NCBI GenBank assembly: GCA_007644065.1
Contig: VJWN01000003.1
Location: forward strand, 310,001-374,000
Source: Margaritispora aquatica
Taxonomy: Eukaryota > Ascomycota > Leotiomycetes > Helotiales > Discinellaceae
Direction of reading: 5' to 3'
Length of the DNA: 64,000 bases
Both the position numbers and the translations under genes were made by a program. This document shows positions 13,152 to 23,190 of the stretch, in pieces. Numbering within the stretch: the stretch's first letter is position 1; each line of letters starts with the position of its first letter. The notes below the pieces were generated by a model. That model did no database searches and had not been told where the DNA came from. It worked only from the letters and a program-made list of their open reading frames with translations.

Positions 13152-14993
13152 ATGATCGCTGTAAGTCCTTCCACTATCGCCGTTGCTGTCTACAGCGGAT
13201 CGATACGTGCATGTCTGCTGATCACGGCGGTACAGGAGCTCATGACATTGACGGCATTGAGCCATACGACTATCGACGACCTTCAAGATACCCTTCATCG
13301 CTAGTTTTTCAGCAGTTCCGTGCTCGTCTATGTAAGTAGCAAGCGTTTACCTCTCTCTTAGGAAGGAAGCTTCACTAAGGCGGCTGTCCCGATGGACATA
13401 CCTTAATCGTATCGCTAAGGTGAACCCATTGCTGAATGTAGTCATTGAAATTAATCCAGATGCTCTAGAGACAGCAAAAGAACCAGATGAGGAACGCAAG
13501 CAAGGAAAGATCCGAGGGCATTCTCATCTCCAAGCCAATAGCTCTGCAGCAGCTTAATTCTTCGCTGACCCTTTCACGGCATCCCTGTGCTTCTGAAAAA
13601 CTTCTTCCGTACGTTGGATACGATGGGCACATCAGGCGAGTCGTCTCAGAAATCTTGATCATAAAATTTTCGATCTTGGGACACACCAGACGATTGGTCG
13701 CCATTAGATGGCCAGTCTTATACGCCCTATTGTTTTCAGCAAGATTCGACGGGAAGTTCTAGTGGTAGTGCTATTGCTATTGCTATTGCTATTGCTATTG
13801 CTATTGCTGCTGCAGGGCTTTGCGCATTCTCATTAGATGTCGAGGTTAGTTGATGATACCAATTCTGAAGAAACTCGTGTAGCAACCTGTCGATTAGACA
13901 AGTAGGAGTATTGTAGAGCCAGCAGCGAAGTGCCTGATCGTTGGATTGAAGCCTACAGTCGGTTTGACATCCCATGCCGGGACGATTCGAGGCAGCGAGT
14001 TTCAGGATACAGTCGCACCATTGACGAGGACGGTGAAAGATTCTGCGTGTGTTGTTAACATAATTGATGGTAACCAATGATACAGTCTCCTGTCTCTAAT
14101 ATTGAAGATCCTAATCTCACGTATAGGAAAGGACCCTAAAGACAATCACACTAGCGCAATTTCGTTTCACACAATGCCCGACTTCACACGCTATTGCAAG
14201 CCTGGCGGGCTTAAGGGTGTCTAGATCGGAGTCCCTTGCGAGATCATCACAGAGTCTGTCGAAGATACTCAGGTTCTCCGAGATTTCGAGATTTTCTCAA
14301 AAAACTTGAAGAGCTTGGGACGGCCATCATCGAGACTGTCAATTTTCCTGCCCTCAAGAGCGGCTGAACCCAAGAGAATCGGCTTCACCCCAACTTCGCC
14401 TTCAAGGAGATGACCGCAAAATACCTGGCATCTTTAGCTGTGAATCCTGACAAACTTCGGGATCTAGACGATGTGGTTAATTTTATCAAGAGCATCCTGA
14501 TGAGGAACACTATCCGAAATATAGCGTCGCTACCTTCGAGATGGCGTCTCAGAGAGTAGAGAGAAGCGACTCTGGTGAGTATAGAGATGCGCTGAAGACA
14601 AGACTTTTCATGGGCACAGAGGGCGGCGTTCTTGGTGCCTTGGAAAACTTTGCTTGCGATGTTTTAGCTCTACGCACGGAATCAGATAACCCGACAGATC
14701 TGGTGTGGTTTCCAACGATCACTATGCCAATGGGTTTCTGCAACGCAGACACACTTTTTGTGTACTCCAGCCCTAATCTTGTCGATAAAGCACCCCAAGC
14801 ACCGTAAATCGCCTTTCGGAAATCATATTCAGCCTTCGCTAACAAACAACAGCCATGGCCTGCTCTTCACGAGTGGCATGTGGGATGGGGCCGACTTATA
14901 CATGTAGCATATGCATTTGAGCAGTTCACCAAGGTTCAAGATCAGGTAAAGATGCTCATTGAGCCAAACATTGAGATCTGGGATACTGTTTAG
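13152..14993 (+). pseudogene. Decayed amidase (amidase-signature family)
   Basis: Remnant of a fungal amidase, broken by stops and frameshifts. Recognisable blocks in order: TTIDDLQDTL (about 13265), NPLLNVVIEINPDALE (about 13424), DGQSYTPYCFQQD leading into the Ser-rich signature GSSSGSA (about 13715-13770), KPTVGLTSHAGTIRGSE (about 13960), TESDNPTDLVWFPTITMPMG (about 14680) and VAYAFEQ near the end. Lesions include in-frame stops near 14220 and 14366, a frameshift near 14490, a stop at about 14806 and lost sequence between 14810 and 14900. A (GCTATT)6 tract sits directly after the catalytic signature. The 5' boundary is uncertain: the ATG at 13152 is followed at once by a donor-like GTAAGT, so an early intron is possible. 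No functional protein is expected. Confidence 0.85.
13770..13805 (+). repeat. (GCTATT)6 hexanucleotide repeat
   Basis: Six perfect GCTATT copies. In the amidase frame they encode alternating Ala-Ile placed immediately after the GSSSGSA catalytic signature, where family members have a short Ala/Val stretch. The tract looks like slippage inside the relic gene. Confidence 0.9.
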
Positions 14994-15251
14994 GCTGGAG
15001 AAGTAGGTCGTGATAAAATAGCGATATAACCAATCAAATCAGAAATACTACTTGATTATTTACTTATAGTACTTAGTCTCCTATCTAATCTCGCTAAAGC
15101 AATGGTATCTTTCCAACTGCCAGCAGCACAAAGTCCTAGATCTTCCTACCAAAGACATCCCCTCCTCAACTACCAAGCTCAGACATCGCCAGCAGTGTCC
15201 TCGCCCACCCTGTTTTCCCACATATCTTTACCTCATCCAACTTAAGCAAAC

Positions 15252-15687
15252 TCAAAAGTAGATTCTTGTGTTCTCATTCCCTTGATAGGCAGGGAGGTAA
15301 TACTTCTTACGGTTACGATAATCCCTCCCATCAGCATATCTCCATGATTTCCACACTCCATTATTATCGCGACGCAAGATAATGCAGTTTCGACAACGTC
15401 TATGGGTCGAGCCACTAGGGTTGTAGATATTTCCGCTTTCCTCAGCTATTGCTTCTTGACAGCCGCCAGAGTCGTTTTTGCAGTACTCATGATAGCCACC
15501 CTTGTGGAAAGACTCGTTAACACAGTCACACTGTTGGAAGTCAGAAGCTGCTACATAAATCTCGGAAAGGAGTGGAGCGACAGCGCGCAGCAGGGTGGGG
15601 AACTACCTTGCAGCACTCCCAATGGAAAGAAGGGGCACTGTTGGGATCCTGGGCAATTCTTCTGGCAACAGGTCTTGAGGATGACAT
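15252..15687 (-). CDS. Small cysteine-rich protein A, W-x-C-C-x-C family (array copy 1)
   Basis: Predicted 119-residue protein. Exons (minus) are 15687-15607 and 15530-15252; the intron is 76 bp. Exon 1 begins MSSSRPVARR and ends HWECCK. Exon 2 opens CDCVNESF, continues with spaced cysteines (C...GGC) and the motif HRRCRNC, and ends with a basic, aromatic tail rich in Trp, Tyr, Asn and Arg. No signal peptide is visible. The acceptor CAACAG was chosen because it gives a phase-0 junction exactly where the two neighbouring paralogues are split; an upstream TAG acceptor would lead to an early stop. Cysteine spacing suggests zinc binding, resembling the WxCCxC zinc-ribbon-like proteins common in filamentous fungi. 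Function unknown. Confidence 0.6.
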
Positions 15688-16575
15688 TGCTTTTGAGTCG
15701 ATTTTTGTTCCTTTACTGGTGATTTATGATGATCTTTGGTTTGTTTTGGGGGAATTTGTAAATTGTTTGGCTTGATGTCTTTGTGTAGATGTTTGTTGAT
15801 GTCGAAGATAGGTGGGAGTTTAGGTTTCTAGGACGAGGTTAAATACCACGATTTAGATGTATAGAATCATAAACTTGATCGTGGATGCTCATCTGGATCA
15901 TCAGTTGTGAACCAGCAAGTCGTGGTTACATTGCACACAGAAAAATATGATTCACATGATTTCTTCTACTTCATAAACAATTGCTTGCAATGTTTAATGA
16001 TTCATAGTCAGAAAACAATCGCTCTCTTAGAGCGTATGAGATTCTGTCATTCCCTTTTGTACAACACTCTTGAAGTTTCGCTCCAGGACAAAGAGGTGTC
16101 AAGAAAGTATATTTAGAATTTAAGCGAGGATATCTCAGGTCGCACTTAACACGTTCTTGCAAACATGGATAGCAAGTAACGTATTTAACCGACACTAGTT
16201 TTCTGCCTGTACACTGGAGAAATGTGTTTGTTGCGAGTTTACGAGTATTTTCTCACTCTTGCAGGAGTAGAACAAGTAACTCGATGATGAATATAACCAC
16301 CAGCTGCAAAAGAAAGTTTGATTCGAGTCTATTACTAGCAGTACTCGAGCTGTTACTCCTGCTACTTCCCACTTCTATTTTACTTCTCATGTACTGCAGC
16401 AACGGTAATATTTCCTGAGCTAAGGAGCTGTCAGTAGTCCAAAGGCCAATTGCACCAAACCGACAACCACCTTCCTTAAGGTAGCTGTCTGCAACCTCCA
16501 CTCAATCATTCCCTCTTCCCGGAACCATGTTCGTTTTTGCTATCTAAGATGAAGCATGAAATATCTCATTGGTGT
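15688..16575. other. Intergenic within the small cysteine-rich array
   Basis: AT-rich spacer between array copies A and B. It contains the presumed promoter of copy A. A minus-strand frame at about 15971-16195 reads CYPCLQERVKCD, superficially like a Zn2Cys6 finger, but it has no ATG and lacks the remaining cysteines. Confidence 0.45.
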
Positions 16576-16939
16576 TCAAACATTATCCTCAATCAGGCGT
16601 TGGGGACAATCAGAACAACGCCGGTGGTTCTTATGCTGTGGTGGCTCGCCTTCAAAGATCTTCCGAAAAACATCTACATATCTCTTGCAGAAGCTGCTAC
16701 GACATAACTTGAATTCTCCCTCATATTCGTAGTTGATCGTTTTGCACTGAATAAAAAAAAATGTTAGTAATTGCCCGCGATTGGAGGTTTTAGGGTACTG
16801 AGCTATAAATAATGAAAAGCTCAGACGTTTCGAGTACAAAAGCTATTTCAGAGGATCGCTGTGGGCAGGAACAGCTTACATAGTGACATCCCCATTCAAC
16901 CATTTGAGGTCGTTGGACTTCATAGGACGTGGAAGACAT
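16576..16939 (-). CDS. Small cysteine-rich protein B, W-x-C-x-x-C family (array copy 2)
   Basis: Predicted 76-residue protein. Exons (minus) are 16939-16880 and 16746-16576; the intron is 133 bp and starts GTAAGC. Exon 1 begins MSSTSYEVQR and ends EWGCHY. Exon 2 opens CKTINYEYEG, continues LCRSSFCKRYVDVF and ends with HRRCSDCPQR before a short acidic tail. The six-cysteine skeleton (CxxC ... C-x4-C ... HxRCxxC) and the intron position match copies A and C. No signal peptide. It is the smallest copy and ends soon after the last CxxC, so the core domain is probably about 60 residues. Function unknown; zinc binding is inferred from spacing only. Confidence 0.65.
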
Positions 16940-17939
16940 TTTCTCAAAGTTATTCGTTCAGAATGATGCGTTGGCTTATTTAAGAGGTATCCCGCGACTG
17001 CGATAGGGCGATTGGATATCCGTCGTCGCCTAAGTTTCAAGTCTTACTAAGGTGTAGTAGGTCTCCTTGTATGTTGTATCAAGGAAAATCGGTCTTGAAA
17101 AATCTAATTTTTCAAGGTAGAATTTCTTATATATGAATATAAGTGTTGATGTGATAGCAATCAGTAATGATTGTGGCTTGTACCTACATTCTCTATGCCT
17201 TGTATTCTTGTACTTGACTCAGTATCTAAAACTCAACTGTCAGCATCTTTACTGTCATCTTCACGAGTGCATCATCAGCGAAAATCGTTAACCTTATGAC
17301 TACCTCATTTTATGCTTCGAAATTATGATAGTCACAAATTAAAAAGATCTAAGTATGAATCCAAATGCTCATTATTATAGATCTCGTATTCATAAGATAT
17401 TGTGCCTTACACAAACACCTGAAGTCTCTAGCTGTGGGTGATTCTCAACAACGGGTTTGACTCACAAGTTTAAGCGAGAACGAAAACATTGCGAAGCTAG
17501 AAGTAGAATATCGAACCAGATCAACTGTTAGTTACAATTGAGTCAAGCCCTTCATTGTATGTGGGTAACCGCTAATGGCTCAAACCTAAGCATAATCATA
17601 AAAGCAACGATATATCAATCATACAGTCCAGGTAGGTACCTACAGCACCAGAACGTCTACATTCATAACCGATGATTTATTTCCTCCTGCCTTAGGAAGT
17701 TGCCAGAAGCTCCCACACCTCTAATTCAAAGAAAATATGTGTTGCATGTAATTCAAGTAACTGCGTGCAGCACTTACTTCGCCGATCGCGAGAAAGCAAA
17801 GTTCCTTAAGCTTGGATAGCCGCCCGCAGCTCCAAACCCTTCCAAATCGCACCGAGTATCTCCTCCTGAGAACCCAAGTACCGCCAGCAGCACTTGTACA
17901 TCCACTCAGCTCTGTTCTCTGCACGCCGCCAATGAGTTC
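16940..17939. other. Intergenic within the small cysteine-rich array
   Basis: AT-rich spacer between copies B and C. Its 3' end (17806-17960, minus) carries an extra open frame downstream of the copy C stop that includes WMYKCCW; it could be a former or alternative C-terminal extension of copy C. Nothing else is recognised. Confidence 0.45.
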
Positions 17940-18279
17940 TTAATTTCTCGGCTGCGGATTTGTCTGACGTTCGGTAAGGTATCTTACAGAGTAACATCCC
18001 CGACAGCGCATGTGAGCCAAGTTGTTCCGAGGCAAGCCATGTTCTTCACGCCTCTCGTCCACTAGTTGCGCACAGTAGTTACCTAAACATCTCCGTCTAA
18101 CTGTCATAGGATGCCTGTTTCGTTTATCGCACTAAGAACAATGTTAGTAAGGTAGTGAGCATATGACGGATAGTCATTGACGGAATATATGAAGCAAGAA
18201 TTGATAAGCTCACGATACAACAGTCCCACCGAAGCCATGGGGTCCGTCCAAATTCGTCTTCTGATGATGAAGCAGGCAT
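17940..18279 (-). CDS. Small cysteine-rich protein C, W-x-C-C-x-C family (array copy 3)
   Basis: Predicted 85-residue protein. Exons (minus) are 18279-18214 and 18131-17940; the intron is 82 bp (GTGAGC...TTCTTAG). Exon 1 begins MPASSSEDEF and ends RWDCCI. Exon 2 opens CDKRNRHPM, then RRRCLGNYCAQLVDERR, then HMRCRGCYS and a short polar tail. The Ser-rich N-terminus, W-D-C-C-x|C junction, C-x4-C pair and HxRCxxC ending align with copies A and B. All three copies lie on the same strand with starts about 1.3 kb apart, the layout of tandem duplication followed by divergence. Function unknown. Confidence 0.65.
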
Positions 18280-20962
18280 TGTCTTGAGCCTCAATGGGGT
18301 TGTCGAGAATCTAAATTCCTTTATGGATTCGAATACTTGATCTTAGGCGTAGATTATTCTTGGGTTGTAGGTATGTAGTCTTTGAGTTAAGCTGGCGCGG
18401 GTGTAAATTGTGTAAAGGATAAGAGCTTGAGGTTAATTTCAAGTCTAAGGAAGGGAATTTATACATTTATTCAGGCTCTAGAATCAACTAGAACATATGG
18501 AAGTACGTTCATCTAAGTCATGAATTTAGCAAAAGGTTCACAGTTTTAGCCAGAACTTCGTGAATGAATTCTCTCAATCATCATTCCCTATAATCATGTC
18601 AAGCAGCAAGTTAGACTCATACGGTGTGTGATACATGTGGATTTCATCCTATAAATAACTTTACGAGGAGCAAAATATCCCAAGTCAATCTGTCAGCAAT
18701 AATTACTTTCGTGCTGTATGGGATCATGTATGCTAGGGGCTGACTTTTTGTATTGATTAAAACTGGCGACTTGAACTGTGCAAGAGCAATGGGTTGGTGC
18801 TTCGCAGGCACAGGCGGAGAAATTGAAAACACCAGTGCTCTCCTCAAACTCAGCAGACATCATCAAAACTAGCAAATAACTCAAGTTGAGAAAATGCGTT
18901 TGCAAGAAGCAACATTGTACCATTGATATAGAAGCTGTACTGGAAATTATAGTAGGAAAGTAATTCTCACTAGATACCAGTCACTATGAATCATGTCCTG
19001 ACCACTCTATTTGGTTGAGATTATGTGTATTTTCTTTATGGATAAGAGTCTACGCATGGTCTGTAGGTGAGAGTTAGAGTGGGGTTCGCTTAACTTCAGG
19101 AGATCAACTTTTGGTGTGAAGCAACAATTTTTATGACTAATTAGTTGAAATGATAGCAATTAATACAGACAATGAATGCGAAACAAAACGACAGCAGGGT
19201 ATCTGCTTATACAATAGATGTTAGCAGCCTCGTGATTAAAAAGCTTCTGAAAGAATCCACCATAATCCAGTTTCACAGCTCTTCTGTGTCTCATATATTT
19301 TGACAACAAGTTCTGAGATGCTCATGATTGAAAGACTACGAACCCATAATCATGTTCCATTCGAAGCCTAGATGACATTCTTTGAAAGTGCTATTGAGGA
19401 GGTTTATTTATACTTCTACACACCACTCTTCCCCGCCCTAGCCCGCTTGCAACACAAAATTGCCATACTTCCTGCGACCTCAAGCAATCTTAATCTCAAA
19501 CGATTTCAACTTCATCTTGCAGCCATCGATTGCCAATGTGGGCTCCTCAAATATATGAACGGTCTCAATCACTACACAGGAATGATGCGCCGACCATCAA
19601 AGCTCTTAAGCTCAGTATCATGCGTGCAGATGTCCAATTTCAGCGCCTCATCTTATATCCTTCAAAAGATATCAAAAAGTAATGAAAGGGTTTGTTTGGG
19701 TTGTACTCAGCCTCGGTGTCGTGTGAGTTTGCCCCTTGCTGTCAAGTCTTCAAACAGCGAGGGAATGACTTACTCTCATTTCGCAACCCAGCAATTTTCA
19801 TTTAATCCAGTGATGAAATTTACGAAGTTCTTGCCTAATCAAAAGCTCTAAATGTAATCATTAGCATATCGTCGTTTCCAGAACAATGCGCTTCCAAGTC
19901 AGATACCAGCATGGCATGAAACTTTAACTTGTTTTTTGCACATAGTTGTGGCGAGTGCCTTCATTATCAGACACCTCACTTCCACAAACTCATTTTCCAC
20001 CATAACAAGTGATTCAAGCTTTCTATCTTACAAATTTGCTGCCCTAAAGTTTTCCGAAAACTCGTCGGCCATAGACAGAGTACATAAACCGCAGATGGTA
20101 GTAGAACTCCTGAACATCACGCTCTAAGCCACTGGATTTATGATGCATGCTTTCCTTCATGTTTTGACACCAGTTTCTCCCCTATAGAATAGTCAAATAT
20201 AAAAATCACCTGCATCACCTGCAAAGGTAAGTGGCTGGCTATGATTACCCTACAAGAAAACGTTCTTTGGGTTGTACCACGCTCGATCACGAAATGGAAA
20301 ACAAGTGACAGCAAGCACATAAATGAGAGCAACACATGAAACTTATTTACCCAGCCCGTTATCACGCAAGGAATTCAGCATCAAGTCTCCCAATAAACTG
20401 CAAACTTGAAGCCTGTTTAGCTGGAAGACATGCTAAAATTCCAGCAACTTGAAAGCCACCGAGATCAGCCCACACTTGAAGTTCTACGAAAATATATCTC
20501 TTTCCGACAGTGGAGGATTCAAAAGACGTTCAAGCTTATAGCGTCTACTATTTATAAGCATGTGCCCTATCGACAAGCAAAACATGATCAGTTCTTAAAT
20601 AATGAATTTTTGGGAGATGGAAATCTAATATGTTCTCGAACCTTTGATTTTCTGTATCGTTCAAAAACTCCTGATTAGAAAGTGCTAGTCTCGTCTGCTC
20701 CCGTTGAAAATGAATATAAAGACTGAAGTAGAGGATTTCTGGGTAAAATATTAATTTTCGAAAACAACGAAGAATTGCAAACAAGTTGACCCCGGCATTC
20801 ATCATCAATGTTTCTCTGGTGATCTAAAGTCCTAAGAATAAAAAGGCGAGACGCACATAGCCATAATACCATAATCGTATACTCGTTTCTACCAAGCACT
20901 TCGTTTTCAATTCGAAGTAAAACTTGTACAGCCATAATCTTATAATCGTGTGCTCATTTCCC
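18280..20962. other. AT-rich intergenic region, no gene supported
   Basis: 2.7 kb between array copy C and the dienelactone hydrolase. A minus-strand 56-codon frame at 18693-18863 starts with ATG, is Cys-rich (SACACEAPTHCSC) and could be a decayed relative of the array, but lacks the Trp and the split junction. The plus-strand frame at 19372-19851 has no family. Nothing else stands out. Confidence 0.45.
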
Positions 20963-22021
20963 TCATTCGGTGTACTCAGAGTTCAGCAAATGCTCATCGA
21001 ACCAAGCCACAGCCTGCAAGAAAGCCTGCTCCTTCGCATACCTTTGAACCTTATTGCTGGGATCTCCACGAACAGCGAAGCCATGCGAAACACCACCGTA
21101 AAGACTGATCTGATATGGCTGCTTAGTCTTGATCAGGAGTTCCTCAGATTTGTGGCGCTTTTCCACAGTGAAGATGGCATCATTCTCAGCTGCTGCGATG
21201 GATAGTGGTCCGTTGATTGATAGGAGCTCATGTTCTTCGACGAAGCTGTGAGAAATCGATTAGAAGATGCACAGCAAGGGGAGTGATCAATTCAACTCAC
21301 GAAGGATGAGCCAAATAACCAACATTAATACCAAGGCCCTTGCCCTTCCCCATTAGTCTCTCCATGAACCTAACCACAGACTTGGCACCGAAACAATATC
21401 CTACAGCACCAATTTTCTTGTATCCCTTCTCCCTCAAGAAGTCAATTGATTTCTGCACAATAGCATCGACCTCCGGAAAAGTATGAGGATTATTCCCTGT
21501 GCTTCCATGCTCTACCCAAGCCATTAAATCAAAATCCTTGGGACGATTTATCTCTAATGGATCACCGTTGAAGATATCAGGCATCAGGGTGTAGTATCCA
21601 TTAGCGGCGAATTGATCAACCATTAGCTTTGAGTTTTGCCAGATACCAATGACATCAGGGAGGTACAAGATGGCGGTATCTTTGTGGATCTTATCACCAC
21701 TTGGTTCAGCGACTGCAACTAGTTAGCATTAAAATTTAGCACTGCATTGATGATCAAACCGTAGAATTCGATGTCGGCACGCTTGAAGGATCCTCCATCT
21801 TTTCCGAAGACTAGACGTAGTCAGCATTCGATATTCGGTTCGGTATTGCATTGAGGACCGAACCGCAAACTTCAGTGTCGCGAAGATGGAAGGATGTTCC
21901 TGTTGGTTCACCACTGCAACTTGTTAGACAAGATCGAATTGGCAATGACTCCTATAAGAATGACTACTTACTTGTGCTTGACGCCAATCGTGCAGCATTT
22001 CGCTGGTGGATGAGATGCCAT
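20963..22021 (-). CDS. Dienelactone hydrolase family protein with a duplicated exon
   Basis: Alpha/beta hydrolase of the dienelactone hydrolase family, probably cytosolic; the natural substrate is unknown. Predicted exons (minus): 22021-21972, 21913-21864, 21810-21760, 21712-21301 and 21245-20963, giving 281 residues. The start MASHPPAKCC and following VKH are typical. Catalytic triad by family motif: Cys157 in GYCFGAK, Asp210 in ENDAIF and His242 in VSHGF. Exons 2 and 3 each encode 17 residues that align with one another, and the introns after them are also similar. Exon 3 is 51 bp, so it can be skipped without frame change; without it the N-terminus has the normal family length. It shares a 384-bp divergent region with the uL23m gene. 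Confidence 0.85.
21713..21913 (-). repeat. Tandem duplication of exon plus intron in the DLH gene
   Basis: Unit 1 is exon 21913-21864 plus intron 21863-21811. Unit 2 is exon 21810-21760 plus intron 21759-21713. Matching landmarks include the ATCCTTC core in each exon, a CGACA...GAA block, and a TCAATGCA block early in each following intron. At protein level NGEPTGTSF aligns with VFGKDGGSF. Confidence 0.7.
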
Positions 22022-22405
22022 TTTGTTTCAATGAAAATTTGGTTTCAGATGCAACTAAACGGAGAGAGGCAACAAATTCCAATTCCTTGGGGGATCAAGA
22101 AAAAAAGGAACTTTTTATGATCTGGACAGAATTACTCAGTAGAAGTGATCATTCAGCTACACGTGGAGGGGCACGCAATTATGCCCCGCATCCATCGTAC
22201 CTGCCCATCACAGAAGCGACAGCTATTATCTCCGATCGGATTCGGGTTATATCCGGTACGGTTTACACGCGCTCTTACAAAATATTAGCCGCGCATCATT
22301 CCGCATCGAGAACTTTTGGAGCATCAAGAGCTTCAATTAACGATCCGCCAGTGTATTGACATCACCCTTCCTCCTTCACAATAAAGAACCTCCCCATACT
22401 TCGCA
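22022..22405. promoter_or_regulatory. Divergent promoter, DLH / uL23m
   Basis: 384 bp separate the two start codons. A purine-rich tract (about 22095-22115) lies near the DLH side and a pyrimidine-rich stretch (about 22362-22378) precedes the uL23m ATG. No specific operator was recognised. Confidence 0.5.
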
Positions 22406-23120
22406 ATGAGCGCGGGACGGCAGATCACCAGGCTCGGCACCAAACAAGTCTTCCTGTACTGCCCCCTTTCCACGACACATAATCCATATCAAGTCTAACC
22501 ATTGTCGCAGACCAAATTTCACTCTCACTCTCATACGCACACCCAACAGCCCACCGACATTCGCGTCCTTCATCGTACCACTCAAATTGAATAAGCTCGA
22601 CTTACGCGATTATCTCTACAATGGCTACGGCGTCAAGGTCTTGGGCGTGAGGTCGTACATTTTGGCGCAGAAGATCAGACAGGACAAGCCGGGGTCGAAA
22701 CGGCCATCGCCGAGGAAGTGGTTCAGGCCGCAGAGTATCAAGAAGATGATGGTGGAGATGCGTGAGCCATTTGTATGGCCTGAGGAGCCGGAGGATCTTG
22801 AAGCGTATGTGATCCTTTCCCTTGGATGAGGGCAGAAAGTTTGCTGCTGGCCGATTTAGGAAGGGATTGATTGCCAGAGAGTGCTAACATGGTGCTATAG
22901 ATGGGATAACAAGACACATAATGCAGCGGTAGAAGAGCGCAACAAGCAGGAGGAAGCATTCAGGCCTGATTTCCGACGGAAACCAAACGTGGAGCGAAAT
23001 GCATTTGCAACACAAGCGAAGGCGTTGCTGATGGGGGATGAGCAATGGAAGGTAACACCAGAAGAAGATGAGTGGGAAGAAGTGGACCAAGATCAGCCAT
23101 TACCGCCTTTGACGCGGTAA
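22406..23120 (+). CDS. MRP20: Mitochondrial large-subunit ribosomal protein uL23m
   Basis: Homologue of yeast Mrp20, which sits near the polypeptide exit of the mitochondrial large ribosomal subunit. Exons are 22406-22455, 22511-22804 and 22901-23120, giving 187 residues. The N-terminus MSAGRQITRLGTKQVFL joins LPNFTLTLIRT in frame across a 55-bp intron; the second intron (96 bp) joins EDLEA to WDNKT. Family features seen: LDLRDYLYNGYGVKV, a basic SKRPSPRKWFRP block and FVWPEEPEDLEAWD, all typical of fungal uL23m, followed by an acidic C-terminal tail. Convergent with the METTL4-like gene, with only 70 bp between stops. Confidence 0.9.
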
Positions 23121-23190
23121 ATGTGTACTGTAGGAGCCGGAAGAACGATAGTATGTACAAAAGGACTGTATTATATGTATGGATACTGGC

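Noticed and set aside
15971..16195. CYPCLQERVKCD, similar to a Zn2Cys6 transcription factor finger
   Set aside because: Only three of six cysteines in place, no ATG (the frame opens with GTG), no downstream regulator domain.
19372..19851. 159-codon plus-strand frame with VCLGCTQPRC
   Set aside because: One CxxC pair only, AT-rich surroundings, no family and no conserved partner motif.
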